Shown piece after piece: positions 1 to 34,100 of a stretch of 64,000 nt of DNA (positions are counted from its first letter, which is position 1; each line of letters starts with the position of its first letter). The position numbers were made by a program, and so were the translations under genes. This stretch comes from Cristatella mucedo (Eukaryota; Bryozoa; Phylactolaemata; Cristatellidae), in NCBI GenBank assembly GCA_009760855.2, contig WPIO01000140.1, positions 949,501-1,013,500 of the forward strand. The letters are read 5' to 3'. The notes under the pieces were generated by a model, which saw only the letters and a program-made list of their open reading frames with translations, made no database searches and was not told the origin of the DNA.

Positions 1-1308
1 CTAAATAGGTGTGTTTTTAGGTTCCTTTTAAATGTGGTCAGGTCAGGGGATGTTCTGACGCAGGTTGGGAGGGAGTTCCAGGCTTTGGGAGCATATGAAC
101 TAAATGCACGGTCTCCAAAGGATTTAAGGTTTGTATGAGGTATTTCTAGAGTGTTGGATTCCGAAAAGCAGGTGGTACGATGCTTGGCCTGATGGGGTAG
201 TATATCTGAGAGATAGGCTGGAGCCATAGAATGAAGGGACCTAAAAGTGAGGGACAAAACCTTGAAGTCAATCCGTTGCTTGACTGGTAGCCAGTGCAGG
301 TCGGCGAGAAGTGGTGTGACATGGCAACTGTGACGCTCACGACAGACAAGCCTAGCTGCAGAGTTTTGCACCAGCTGCAATCGCCTGATCGCACATGCTG
401 GTAGGCTAGTAAGCAGTGAGTTGCAGAAGTCGAGACGGGATGTCATGAATGCATGGACCAACTTGGACGTGGTATCTTTATCTAAACAAGCCCGAATTTT
501 AGCAATGTTATGAAGCTGAAAATAGGCGGATTTGACTGTGGAGCTGATGTGTTCGTCTAACGAGAGGTCGCTTTGGAATATGACACTTAGATTTCGAGCT
601 GGTTCAACTGGAGATATGCTGGCAGAGCCAATTTTGAGAGTCAGCCTTTCCAATCTCTGGATCACACTGGGTTTGCCCATAACTAGTAAGTTAGTTTTAT
701 CATCGTTAAGTTTTAGAAAGTTTGCTGCCATCCATGTGCGGATGTCATCAATGCATGCAGCTAGTGAGTTGAGAGAATTTGAGGTGCTCGAAGGCTGTGA
801 GGGATCAAAGCAAAGGTACAACTGAGTGTCATCTGCATAGAAGTGAAAGCCTAGATTGTGCTTGGCAATCACATCACCAAGAGGTAGAGTATAAACCGTG
901 AAAAGAACCGGACCTAGCACTGAGCCCTGAGGTACTCCATATTTCAGAGGTACTTCAGATGATCTTTGTCCATTCACGTCAATACTCTGGAGTCTCCCAC
1001 TGAGATAGGACCTGAACCACTGCAGAGCAGTGCCAGTGATGCCCAGGCGAGATGAGAGGCGCTCTAGAAGAACTTTGTGATCGATGGTATCAAAAGCTGC
1101 CGAAAGATCGAGCAAAACAAGAAGAGACACTCTGCCCATGTCTGCATTCCTAAGTAGGTCGTTGTATACCCGAAGCAATGCTGACTCTGTGGAGTGATTA
1201 GCTCTAAAGCCAGACTGGAACTTACTAGCAAGGTGTGAGGTTTCGATATACGAGTTCAGCTGGTCTACCACGACCCGTTCGAGTGTCTTTGATAGGGATG
1301 GTATTTAA
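1..1308 (-). mobile_element. LINE-A copy, reverse transcriptase to C-terminus, 3' end outside window
   Basis: Read on the minus strand, it holds the RT core [34 protein letters not shown] and [10 protein letters not shown], then [20 protein letters not shown] and [10 protein letters not shown]. These identify a CR1/L2-superfamily non-LTR element. It is 5'-truncated near 1308, and frame breaks show it is dead. The window starts just before its 3' UTR. Confidence 0.9.
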
Positions 1309-1589
1309 TTGTGTATACACGCATATAGTTATTTATCCACAGTTTATGAATGTACTTAGTGCATACACTCAGCCAAAAAAAGCTTTGTAGTTTTGTTACA
1401 TCGTCCCACCACGAGTCTTATGACCTTCGTTATCTGGCATCGAAGCCGCAAGCTTCTGCGATGTCTTTTCTGCTGCAGCACATTCCACAGAGCCTGAGTT
1501 TTACTAAAAGGTTCTGCTGAAGGTATAGGCCGAACACGTCAGGCATATGAGGACTAGTGTAGATAGTTACCAATCAATTCTAGCGAAGG

Positions 1590-1862
1590 CCATGTGAACA
1601 GATAAAGACATCCGAGGCACCACTGAAGTATGGGGTATCTCAGGGCTTTGTGCTGGGTCCGGTTCTTTCACGGTTTATACTCTCCCTCTTGCCGATGTGA
1701 TACAGATGACACTCATTTGCACGTTTGCTTTGATCCCTCCCAACCTTCGATGGCGTCGAATTCTCTCAACTCCCTGGCTGCATGTATTGATGACATTCTC
1801 ATATGGATTGCAGCAAACTTTCTTAAACTAAATTATGATAAAACCAACTTACTAATGATTCG
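1590..1862 (+). mobile_element. LINE-A fragment, RT region, opposite strand
   Basis: Similar to the RT part of the neighbouring copy (GVPQG region, CFDPSQPS, NFLKLNYDKTNLL), with an internal deletion that removes the YADD core and joins flanking sequence. Confidence 0.8.
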
Positions 1863-2269
1863 TGGGTGCATGTGCACGGCTTGCTAAACAGCAAACGACT
1901 TGGAGTACTCGGACGCAACCGAACTCAACATTTAATCAATAACTCCAGTGCAGACGTTAATGCTAACAGGAGCTTTCTTAGTCTTCGGCTCAGGAACGCC
2001 TCACTCCAATTGGCTAGCCTCTTTGCTCGAGCCTTACAGAAGGAACGCTGCACTTCGATTGGTTAGCCGATGTCGGGAGGCCCCCACCCCTGACCTAGCA
2101 CCTGCAGACAACATGGGCTCAGCACTGCTATAGGCTGGGGTATGCACTTTCACATCACGATCTCAACTTGCTTCTGTAAGGCTTCTATCCTGCTTCGGTC
2201 TTCATTGCACGATGTGAATACACAAGTGTACGTACTGAACTTGCTATGGGTTGAATGGTCTGTGTATAT

Positions 2270-3136
2270 AAGCAATAATAATACATTTGTACAGTGCTTA
2301 AGTTATTAGTGGCAACATGCACAATCTCATCAAGCATAAGAGTGTTGGATGTGACAGGCACTGGGTCAACATGTAGATATGGTTAGTAGCAGCAGGCACA
2401 GTGTAAGTAGGCATAAGCACACAAAGGACGAATCACACGGACCCACTAAATGCCGTACTGACAGGTGTGTTTGAAGTGTCTTTTTAGATGCTGCCATGTC
2501 ACGGGATGTCGTGATGTATATGCCGTGAGTTCCAGGCTTTGAGATACTTATGGTCGTTTATGATAGGATTTGAGCTAAAGAAATGAGCTAAAGGCATGGT
2601 CTCCAAAGGATTTGAGTTGCGTTCAAAGTACAGGTAAACTATTAGATTCAGAAAAGCTCGGATTGTCTGATAGGCAAGCTGGATCCAAAGAATAAAGGGG
2701 ACCTAAACGTCAGGGATAGAACCTTGAAGTCAATGCGTTGTTTGACTGGGAGCCAGTGCAGGTCAGCTAGAAGTGGTGTGCCGTTCACGACAGACAAGCC
2801 TAGCTGCAGGGTTTTGCACCAGCTGTAACCGCCTGATAGCACAGGCAGCCGTAGACCAGCAAGCAGCGAGTTACAGAAGTCGAGACGGAATGTCACAAAT
2901 CCATGGACAAACTTAGATGTGGTATCGCTGTGTGAGCAAGCCCGAATTTGAGCAATGTTATATAGTTGAAAGTAGGCAGACTTGATTGTGGAGCTGACAT
3001 GGTCGTCTAACGGAAGGTCACTTTGGAACAGGACACCTAGATTGTGTGCATATTCAACAGGAGATATGCTGGCAGAGCTGATTGTGAGCATTAACGTTTC
3101 CCATTTCTGAATCACACCTAGTTTGCCCATAACTAG
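2270..3136 (-). mobile_element. LINE-A 3' portion
   Basis: Minus-strand ORF2 end ([34 protein letters not shown]) plus the characteristic 3' UTR with GACGAATCACACGGACCCAC and an AAT-type tail near 2275. Frameshifts and deletions are present. Confidence 0.85.
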
Positions 3137-3540
3137 TGCGGGAGAAAACTGCTAATCGTAGCAAACACACACCCCCTGCTCGAAGTTGTCTCTCGTATAC
3201 CGTATTGCTCATGAACTACATATATTTATAAGTACGTACACTTGTGTATTCGCATCATGCAATGAAGACCGAAGCAGGATAGATGCCTTACAGAAGCAGG
3301 ATGGACCGTGTAAATGCAGCTTCCTACGCACGATGTCATACGGGAGAGTTTCACATAGTACCGGCTAAGGTCGTGACCTTCAGTAGCCAACAACATACGA
3401 CTTGAGCAGCAAGAAAAGTCAGTTGCAATTAGCTGAATCAGAAGGACAGTCGAGGAATTGCATGTCGGGGCTAGTCTCGGCGTCGACGTCTGTAAACTGT
3501 GGCGGTTACAGGCACAATCTTAAGAGATCTCCGACATCCC

Positions 3541-3634
3541 CACACACAAACCGTGGAGTCTAACGTCCCGCCCCTAACCTGTCACGTGCGCCTGTTATCA
3601 AATAGCTGCCTCGCAGCGCTCACAGCGAGCGATC
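3541..3634 (+). promoter_or_regulatory. Presumed 5' UTR / promoter-proximal region of the SDR gene
   Basis: A locally GC-richer stretch directly before the ATG, with an E-box CACGTG at 3583-3588. No clear TATA box is visible. The assignment rests only on position. Confidence 0.3.
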
Positions 3635-24350
<20,716 letters not shown>

Positions 24351-25100
24351 CAAGGAATGCAGACTGCAGATTCGGCTTCGATTCGGCCCCAGCGTGAGCG
24401 TGGCTGCTGCTGGCGGCTTAAGCACGCTAAGCATGGGCTCTTTATTGACAAAAGTTAGGAATCCCGACGGCTCGGATGCCGCCGGGGAGCATTCTATTCA
24501 ATCAATCAGGCTCTAGACAAATCGCAAGTTCTACCTACATACATGGAATATGGGATTGCTCATAGCAGCTGCAGCAGTACGAATGGCAGTCACGTTGACT
24601 ACGATCAGTGGAAGCATCACACAGCAAGGAGCACCACCTCTCGGTGCTTCTCTAGGCGGAAGACAGTGTGCCTTCAGAGATGTTGCAGTCAGTGTAGCAT
24701 TTGCACATGCTTGTGCTGACGTGGTTCAATTGGCAAGGGCTAGCATTCGTTGCAGCAGCCATCTCTGATATTGCAAGTATAAGTGGTTCACGCTAGCCAA
24801 GCATCTTCAGTAGCCAAGCACCCTGAAACACAAATACAGCAGCATGCTATACAGCTATAGATCAGCTCAAGAGTGTACATGGCAAACCTTGTTCGTGCAC
24901 ACAAGCATGTTACACACAAACGGAGAGAGAGAGACATAGAGAAGCAGAGAATGATGGTTGCCACGGATCACGTGCAAACCACGTTGTAGTCGTCATGCAA
25001 TCGTCAGTTTTCTCATTGTTGATAGCTCCAGCTCTCTAGTAGCATGTATTGCAAATATTCACAGTTTGATGGCAGCATGCTTTTTGTCATGATGAATGGC

Positions 25101-25106
25101 AATAAA
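25101..25106 (+). terminator. Candidate polyadenylation signal AATAAA of the SDR gene
   Basis: First clear AATAAA found downstream of the SDR stop, giving a 3' UTR of about 750 bases (24351 onward). No coding region is recognised between the stop and this site. Confidence 0.4.
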
Positions 25107-25224
25107 GATGAACTTAATGTCCTGATGTAATGCTATGCTATGAGAAAACTTTGAACCCTACAAATGTGCTTGGGCAGCATATCTCCTGTAGCACGTACCT
25201 GCAATCTGGCTGTCCCGTTCCAAA

Positions 25225-25800
25225 ATGACCGATCACTCTAGGCGACCACATGAGCCTCTCACAATCAAGTCTGCCTACTTCCAGCCAAGTAATACTGCAG
25301 AAAACTCGGGCTTGCTTCGATCAGGTATACAACAGGTAAGGTGGTCCATACATTCGTGACATCCAGCCTAGACTTCTGTAACTTGCTTCACGCATGTATT
25401 TTTTGCCCTGGCAAGAAAACACTTAACTCTTGGTGCAAAACTCGCTCGTCTGTCGTGAAAGTTTCAGTTGCTGCATTACAGCCTTTCTCACCAACCTACA
25501 ACTCCTCATCAAGCAGTTTATCGACTTCAAGGTTTTGTCACTCATTTTTAAGTCCCTTCATTCTCCTGTTCCAACCTACATATCTGAAATACTTCCTAAT
25601 CAGGCTTGGCCTCATACCACCTGCTCATCGGACTCAAGTTGTTTTGCCGAGCGTCATAACCAACATAAATCTCTTCAAGACCGTACCCTAACTTCCTATG
25701 GTCCCAAACCTGGAGCTTACACTACGACTGACATCATGCCATCTCAACACTTGACGAAATTTAAAAAGAAGCTAAAACCTGCCTGCTCCCCACAGCCTTG
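25225..25800 (+). mobile_element. LINE-A C-terminal fragment, diverged
   Basis: Collinear with the ORF2 end: IKSAYFQ-like, [30 protein letters not shown] and FKKKLKPA. Many substitutions and frameshifts. Confidence 0.78.
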
Positions 25801-25809
25801 GCTCCGTAC

Positions 25810-27104
25810 TTGTGAATTTTTCCTTGGGAGTGCGATTACGCTGAAAATGTGTCATTACAAACCAGTTGACACGCTTCCTCTAGCATATGCAATGTGACCA
25901 AGAAAAGATTCAATTTTCCCAGGATGCTATAGTAATGCTTCATTGATATTACTGCAGGGTGGACATCCACACTATCATTTCTCTTCTCCAATGCTGTTTG
26001 AGAAGGATTCGAGAAGGGGCACGAAGCCCTGACCCGGGGGCCGATTAAAGAGTGCCTTCTTTGCCGAACAGGGCCAACTGCTACCCTACGACCTTGGTAC
26101 CCACAAGGAATGTGCACAGCTCCAGCATGCAGCTGCAACATCATACACCGAATGTGCTAATAAAATGCTGTTCAATTCACCTTTGAACTGTATCGCGATT
26201 TTTCCATTCACCTGTGTACTGCCGCCTGAATTCCAATGATTATAGATTATTAAACTAGAACCGGGTGACCACAAGTGCAACTAGGGGCATGAGTCTTATG
26301 GGTAGATGCACACTCGGCATGAACAGACTGTCGCATAAAAATAGACACGTTTGAAAAAACATTCTCAATTGCCCTACTGAATATTCGGGGCGGGGGGGGG
26401 GCCGCTGGTCCTGATTGCTTCCTTGGGGCAAGGAAAGACAAATTGGCGCAGTTATCAATGCTCACGTTTGTTAACAACGGTCCTGCAGGGCATTCAAAGT
26501 AATCCCAGATCGGCAGATGAGATCTTGCATGTAATCTTGCACCAAAGCCATTTCTCTGAAAGTGTCTCTAATCTGTTGATCGACACAATATCACCGATTA
26601 AGCTCACTGCAAAGGTACAGATAAGCTACCGGTTCCAGAAATGGGAGCAGCAATCAGAAATAGGGGTGTCAACTCCCAAGACTCTTGTCTACTAGTTAGA
26701 GAGAGTTATCTCGGTGCTCAGCTTAATTAAAAAATTTCCTGGCAACTAATGGCAATAATTGGTGCAGAGGGGATTGGAAGCATTGCTTTTTGGCCAGTGC
26801 CTACTCATAAGAGGATGGCTTGCACTAACAATAGATGGAATGGAGCTTTTTTATAAGAGTCGTGGCTCCAAAATAAAAGCACGTGCCAACGCACGGGGTC
26901 AACCAACCAAACTCAAGCAACGACTTCCAATGCACGTTAATGTTTCCACCTGCACAGCTTCGCAATCGATGAGGAGCTGATGGTGGGGCACGAACACGAG
27001 AATCCAAGGACGGCAGTGTAAAAAGGTTCACAAGAGTGATAAAAAAAGTGCAGTCAGCGGCGAGCACACGGGACATGAGAGAGCTGCATACCGCCCTGAT
27101 TTGA
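25810..27104. other. Intergenic region between convergent SDR and PRDM15 genes
   Basis: Lies after a LINE-A fragment and before a SINE-2 copy. A G homopolymer occurs near 26390. No gene recognised. Confidence 0.45.
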
Positions 27105-27215
27105 CACCGGGGTAAGATGGTCGCCTTGAATGATTAAAGGACTCGAGCCCTACGGCACGTGTAAATCTCTTGGATAGAGATCAAGTTCTCTTGGGGAGCT
27201 ATGCAAACGAAGAAC
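27105..27215 (+). mobile_element. SINE-2 copy, diverged
   Basis: GGACTCGAGCCCTACGGCACG followed by AGATCAAGTTCTCTTGGGGA and GCTATGCAAACGAAG. Confidence 0.62.
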
Positions 27216-27794
27216 ATTGCATTGATACCCCACACAGAAGCTGACAAATGGCCAGGGCCAGGCTGGGACAGCTCAGAGGCTGCCTCACCACGCGCACATC
27301 TACCCGATCGGCGTAAGCCGCCTGCCCTGCCACCCTGTGCCGATGTGGGCTAGCACAAATAGCACGGTAGCATGATTGCGGATACAAATAGCACGTAGCA
27401 TGATTGCAGATACAAACAGCACGATCGTGAGTTCCAGTATAAAAAATGATATCGATCGAACCCTTATCCACACAAACACAATGTGCATTTACGCTTGTTT
27501 GCAACGGCCTCGCGTGAGTCTCCCAACATGGATCTCGAGAGAATTTACACACTGTACGATCCATGCATCCGAGCAGCAGTTCGTGAATGCACAGGCACCT
27601 CACAGTACTCGTGTCTCCTCGCAGCTCGAAACGCTCGGGAAGGGGGAGGTTGAAGCAGGGAGAGAAGCGATGTGCAACCGGAGGGGAACAGCGAGGGGGG
27701 GAAGCTCGGGGCAATCAATCGTGCTCCATCCAAGGACGTATATCGTTGTGTGCAGCGGCGTCGGCCACATCCAAGGAGACTGGGCTTCCTTACC

Positions 27795-28135
27795 TCACAG
27801 GGCAGATAAATCTGTCAGGATCTCCGAGGCAGGCAATTCACAAGGATCGGTTGCATCTGTCATCCCGAAAATTTGTCCCTGCAGCTCCGATATGTCTGCA
27901 GCCATTGGGCTAATAAGTTGCGATATCACAATGTCCGGCGTCAGCAGAGTCTGACCGTGGGGAGTGACGGTGATGGTAAATCGCTGGCCATTGACTGAGA
28001 CCAAAGTGGGATTGGACCCACTGGCCAGGTTATCGAGGCTCTGCGTGAGTGCACTGCGCAATGCCCCTGCAGACTCAGGCGTGAGGTTCACACCTTCATC
28101 GGAATAGAAGTGTATAGTTGAGCCGTGAAGTGCTT
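27795..28135 (-). CDS. PRDM15: PRDM15 last exon and stop
   Basis: The acceptor is ccttgcag. The exon encodes [31 protein letters not shown] and [16 protein letters not shown], and terminates at 27795-27797. The phase 1 junction with the previous exon is exact. No known domain; a composition typical of an activation or interaction tail. Confidence 0.82.
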
Positions 28136-31100
28136 CTGCAAGGTCAAAAGAGTGTTGGCTGAAAATTAACCTGCATCGATGGGCACCAGGCAGGCTCTGC
28201 TCTTATGTTGCTTCTTAACTGCTACTTGCATGCAGGAAAGAAATAAAAAGGATGCATCTCAGAAGGAAAGAGGCAGAAAGGGGCAGGAATTAACGGATGG
28301 CCACCATTGGACCAATAAGTGGACAGAGAAAAAACCACACCCCCCTAAAGCCTTCCCCGCCCATCAAGTTACAGAACCCAAGTTAAAACGAAAAACTTTT
28401 ACCGTATGGTGCTCCGCAGGGTACTGACAGCGAAAGTGCGACTATGCATCATACTCCGTGAGATGGAGACTCGGGCCACGCGAGCATCGCGCCACAGCGC
28501 CAGCAAACTGGCACAATAACTCACCGGGAGCATTCATTTCGAGGATGGGCGACTGGATGACGTCCAGCTGCAGCAGCTGCTGCTGCTGCAGCTGCTGCTG
28601 CAGCTGCTGCTGCAGCTGGACGTCTACGCCCTGACAGGTGACGCTCGCCTCGCCGACGCTGGCCACTGGGCATGCAGCCATGGCGCCTGTCACGTTGCCG
28701 CGATCGCTGAGGACGTGGCCGCGATCGCTGAGGACGTGGCCGCGATCGCTGAGGACGTGGCCACGCTGGCTGGGGGCGTGGCCGCGCTCGATGAGGGCGG
28801 CGCCCACCTCGTTGACGTCGCGCACGAGCGATGCCAGGAACTCGGCTGAGTCGAGGCGCGCCGGGTAGTCGGGATGCTTCCGTTTGATGTGCCGCCGCAC
28901 CGTGTGCCGCCAGCGACAGACCTCGGAGCACACGGGACACACGTAGACGCCGCTGTTGTGGAACTCACGCAGGTGCTTGCGCAGCTCGTGCTGCAGCACG
29001 AACTTCCTGTCGCACAGCTCGCACGCCAGCGTCTTGCCTGCAACGAGACGCAGCTACGAAGCTCGAACTCGCTCCCAGCCTCGCCGTCGCCGCCCCGAGG
29101 GGCAGAGAGGGGGCAGAATCGGGGGGGGGGGGGGAAGAGCCAACAGGAAGGAGAGCCGGCCTCTACGTTGCACGGGGCCACGTCAACGCTGCAAGCCAGC
29201 TGCAGAGCGGTCGGCGCCCGCGGAGCAGCCTAACTTCGAGCTCTTGCACGACCGACGGCAGCCCGACAACGCAATCGACGTCACGTGGCACGATCGACGT
29301 CACGTGGCACGATCGACGTCACGTGGCACGATCGACGCCACATGACACGACAGACGTCAAACCGCATGGCTGAGGTCACATGCCGGCATTCAGCGCCTCG
29401 CGCGACAAGCTGCCGAGAGTCATCCGGCAACCGAGCACCGAAAGGAGGCTGCCAAACGAGCCGGTGCAGGTCAAGGGCAAAGAACCTTCCCTTCTCGCCC
29501 CACGGGGGAACGGGGGGGGGAGGGCTCGTCTGACCGAAATCCCAGCAGCTTGCCCAAGAGGCAGTGGTATTGCCGCCTACCCTTGGTGTGTATCAGCAGG
29601 TGCCTGCGATGTTGCTCGGGGTAGCGGAAGGTCTTGGGGCAGTAGGCGCACGAGTAGCTGTGCGTGCCCCGGTGCATGAGCTGGTGCTTGCGCATGTTGC
29701 CCTTCTGGCGGAACAGCTTGCCGCACTGCTCGCACGAGTAGCTCTCCGCCTTGTCCGAGTGGAACTGCTTGACGTGGTTGACTAGCGAGTGCTTGGTGCA
29801 GAACGACTTGTCGCAGTGCGGGCACTTGGCGCTGAGCAGGCGCGTGTGCACGGCGTCGTAGTGCTGCCGCATGGTGTGGTAGTGGTGGAACCTCTTGGAA
29901 CAGACCGGACAGGTAACCTGCCTGTCGCCGTGCGTCTGCAAAACGTAGGCAGCGCTTCAGCAGCCGGGCAGCATGGGCGGCGGTGAGATTTCCGCTAGCT
30001 CTTAGAGCGGCATCGCCAGGAGCCAGTCGATCGGGCGCGGTGGCTGAGCGCCGGCACCTAGGAGAGGCAGCAGCGGCGCACAAAGACGCCGACCGGTGCG
30101 GCTGGTTCCGGTGCCCTGGACGGAAAGGGGGCACAGGTGGCGGCTCACATGCACGTGACCTCGCCCGATCGGCTGGCTCACTGATACTTAGCTACTCGGC
30201 GAGGCCTCGTGAGCAGGTGGATGGCGTTATAGGAAGAGAAGGGGCACGACGATAGAGTGAGTGCAGGACGGGGAGGGGGAGGGGAGACAGCCAGCAGCAA
30301 CCAGGCAGCGAGTCATCGCGCGAATCAGGAGGCAGCACCCACCTTGATGTGCTTGTTCAAGCTGCTCTTGGACATGTAACAGCGGCCGCACACGTAGCAT
30401 ATGAAGAGCTCATCAGTGCGGCGGCCTCCACTTCTGCCACGGCCTCCAGTTCTGCCTTTGGCAGCGTCTGCTGACAGACGAGGGTCTGCTGACGGACGAG
30501 GGTCTGCTGACGGACGAGGGTCTGCTGACGGACGAGGGTCTGCTGACGGACGAGGGTCTGCTGACGGACGAGGGTCTGCTGACGGACGAGGGTCTGCTGA
30601 CGGACGAGGGTCTGCTGACGGACGAGGGTCTGCTGACGGACGAGGGTCTGCTGACGGACGAAGGTCTGCTGACGGACGAGTGCCTCCTGACAGACGAGTG
30701 TTTGCTGACGGACATGCACCTTTGTCGAAGCTGGCTGCTGCCTGGGTGGCAGCACCTTCGTCAGTAGCCGCCATCGGTGCTGCTGCCGCAGCGGCAGCCG
30801 TAGCATCATCAGGCTGTAACGAGCAAAGCTTTAAAGTTTAAGTGAGCTTGAGATGAATGTAAGTGAGCGCGTCAATAGAGCGCGAGGTCGTGAGGCGACG
30901 CTACTGCCTGCCTGCTGACCTCGTGCTCCATAATGTTGTCTTTGGAGCAGCATCTCTCGTGCTGAATGGCATTGATTTTGCGCATGAAGCGTCTGCCACA
31001 CTTGGAGCAGCTGTGCACATGCGTATGCATTTCGGCATGGCTCTTGTACTTAGCCGTGTCCTAAAGTAGAAAGCAGAGCTGCCACAGTGCAGGCACAAGC

Positions 31101-34100
31101 ACACGCTGCGCCCTTCGAAGGGAAAGAAGGAAAGCACTCGTCGTTTCTGCATGGTCACACAGAAAATGCAGGCCGGTCGCCATTCTAGACCTGATTGATG
31201 ACGTCCAGGTTCAACCTACATAACCTTGTATGTGCCAAAACACATAATGTCCCAAAACTTGCCAGCAATCAGGGAGCAAGAGCAACAATCACCGGACGAC
31301 AGTAACGAAAAAGAAAAATGCTGCATAGGAATCGCTGAATCGCCCGACATGTTGCTGTAAACAGCACTAGCGCAACCAAGCAGTTGGATACAGCACCACT
31401 AGATAGGAAAGGGGGGGGGAATTACACATAGAGCAATCTGTTTTGGTCCTTTGACTGGGTGCCTCTCAGCATGGGCACCTAGTCATATTGTGAAGCTGCA
31501 CTAATCTGTTACCTTGGTTTCGCCCAGGGGTTGGGGCGCTTGCCTATGTCAGCCGAGGTCAAGATTTATGACTTTTACGACTGAGTTCGTGGGCTCGAGC
31601 CCCGGGACACACGTGAAGTGCCTGATTAGATAGATTCAATTCTCTCAGGGCACTATACAAACGAATTAGGTTTTTAATATCTATAAACCATGCTGCAAAC
31701 GTGTGCAGCAGCATCGTTAAAAAGCAATTAATAGCGAGCACAGGCACAAACTGCAGTTACACTGCATCTACACACATTCCCAACGACCAATCAGCCACAA
31801 GCTTTGCACCTATTGTTCTTCCTCGAAGCCTAGTTATTTTCTGTGCACAATCAAGTTTCGGCGGCGGTGTTTAATAAATATCACGGTATTGAAGGTCCGG
31901 ATGTAACCGAAAAGTGGCTGTGCTATTGGCACGTCCCACAGCATGCTAATAGTATCCGTGGGACTAATAATCCTAAACGCTGACCTTATATATTGTCGAA
32001 GCTGGCCACTCAGCTAATCACGGATTAGACCTGCAGAGAGTGCACCGAGATGCAAGGGACACGACAGATTTGCCTGGGCATGCCTAGACTTGCACGGATG
32101 GCAGCAGCTTCAATCGCTGGGCCACTTCCCAGCACTGGGGCCTGCTGCTGTGGCTGCTGCCACCGCCCTACTGTCCTACGGTCCACTGATGGGGAGCAGA
32201 CTGTCTGCGATCCCATGCTATCTATATATAGTTATTTATTACTGCTCTCCTCCGTGTTAACAATGACATTCTACATGGCAACGACGACGGGAATGTCACT
32301 GCCCTAGCTCTGCTAGATCTGTCTGCTGCCTTCGACACCATTGATCACGATGTTCTGCTTGAACGATTAAGAACAACGACCGGTCTGGCAGACGAAGCAC
32401 TGGCATGGTTTAAATCCTACTTGTCTGATCGTGTTCAATCCGTGTCGTGTGGGGGTCAGGTCTCAGACACGAGAAGGGTCACCTGTGGAGTCCCTCAAGG
32501 GTCTGTACTTGGTCCCTTGCTGTTCTCCATTTATACGCAACCTCTGGGAAAAGTGATTAAGACCCATGGAATAGGATATCACTTCTATGCTGACGATACT
32601 CAGTTGTATCTGTCATTCAAACCGTCGGAATCTGCTGCGGCAACTGAGAAACTGAATGCTTGCCTTGCCGATATTCGATCCTGGATGTCGGAAAACTTCC
32701 TGAAATTAAATGATGATAAAACCGAACTGCTGCTCATAGGACACCCTAAGCGTGTGGCTGGATTAAAAGGCTTTGCTCTTCTAATAGGTGCCGCTATTGT
32801 GCGGCCATCACCACTTGCTCGAAATTTAGGTGTCATGTTCGACAGCTGCCTCAATTTCAAAAGCTTCATTCAGAAGACTGCCTCTACAGCTAGCCATCAC
32901 ATCCGATCCCTATCCAAGATTAGGAGCTGTCTCCCACAGTGGCTTGTAAAAAATAACTAGCTCTCTAGTTCAGTCTCGGCTTGATTATTGTAATTCCCTT
33001 TTGGCTGGGCTGCCAAACAAAGCTATTATGCCACTACAGTGGACAATGAATATGGCTGCAAGGCTGGTCTTCAAGTCACAGCGGTTTGAGCACGTGTCTC
33101 CTTTGCTAAAAGAGCTAGGATGGTTGCCGGTTGAGCAAAGGATACAGAGCAAAGTTCTTACGCTGACCCACAAGGCCTGCCATGGCTTGGCTCCTTCGTA
33201 CCCAGCTGAGCTGCTGCATCGGTTTCAGCCTGTTCGCGCCCTCAGGTCCTGTGTGGCCAATAAATTAGCTGTCCCATTCCTCCACTTAAAGACAGTTGGA
33301 GACAGAAGCTTTAGCTCTGCAGGTCCTAGACTGTGGAACTCGCTTCCACAATTCTTATGCAACGATAACTACTCTCCTGCTGCCGACTATGGCTCATCCT
33401 TTTCAGCGGTCCTGAGCTGCTACTTCTATGCTACTCACTACCTCAACTGCTCTCCTGACTCTGCTATGCTTCCCACTTTCTCTTTTTTGCGTGAGACGGT
33501 CTGTTGGCTACCGAATGCGTACCGAAAGCCGCTTAGGCTGTGAGTGCGCTATACAAAACTCTCCTTCGTAACACCCACATGGTCTTTATGACTTTGTGGA
33601 GTTACAGACGGAGATACTTTAGATATCCAGCTGCTCTTGCCTTTGGCTGACAGGTAAAAAGAATAGACCAAAGTACACAAAATTTGCCCCGTCGCCAAGG
33701 AATCAGCCTAACTTTAGGAAGACAACATCTGTTCAATAATTTAGACTGGATCGACCAAGACAATGTCGACTGCTGAGCACGATCGCTGCTGAGAAGAGCA
33801 CGATGGGCTACTGCCTCTGGGTTTCAGTACATACCAGTACGCATCGGTTCCGGAAGCATCTTGAACTCATACCGGTATCCTTGATGCTAGCTGACTTGTA
33901 GATAACCCTCCGAACGACCTGTAGTCGGGCTGGGTGGCAAGACCGAGCAACAGGCCTCCTGCTGCTGGCTCCAACACCAAACACTTTATTCTGCAAACCA
34001 CAGCCGGCCAAGTCCAGTCTACACTCGAGACAGCTGCCGGATCTAGCCCTCACCACTGTACTCCTACGGCAGCCCTGATATTCCATGCATGCCTTGTTTT

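Noticed and set aside
24550-24768. 72-codon frame after the SDR stop
   Set aside because: Lies in the presumed 3' UTR; the SDR C-terminus is already complete.
30401-30841. Plus-strand frame with Gly-Ser-Ala-Asp-Gly-Arg repeats
   Set aside because: Same 18-bp minisatellite read on the wrong strand; the minus frame joins correctly to zinc-finger exons.
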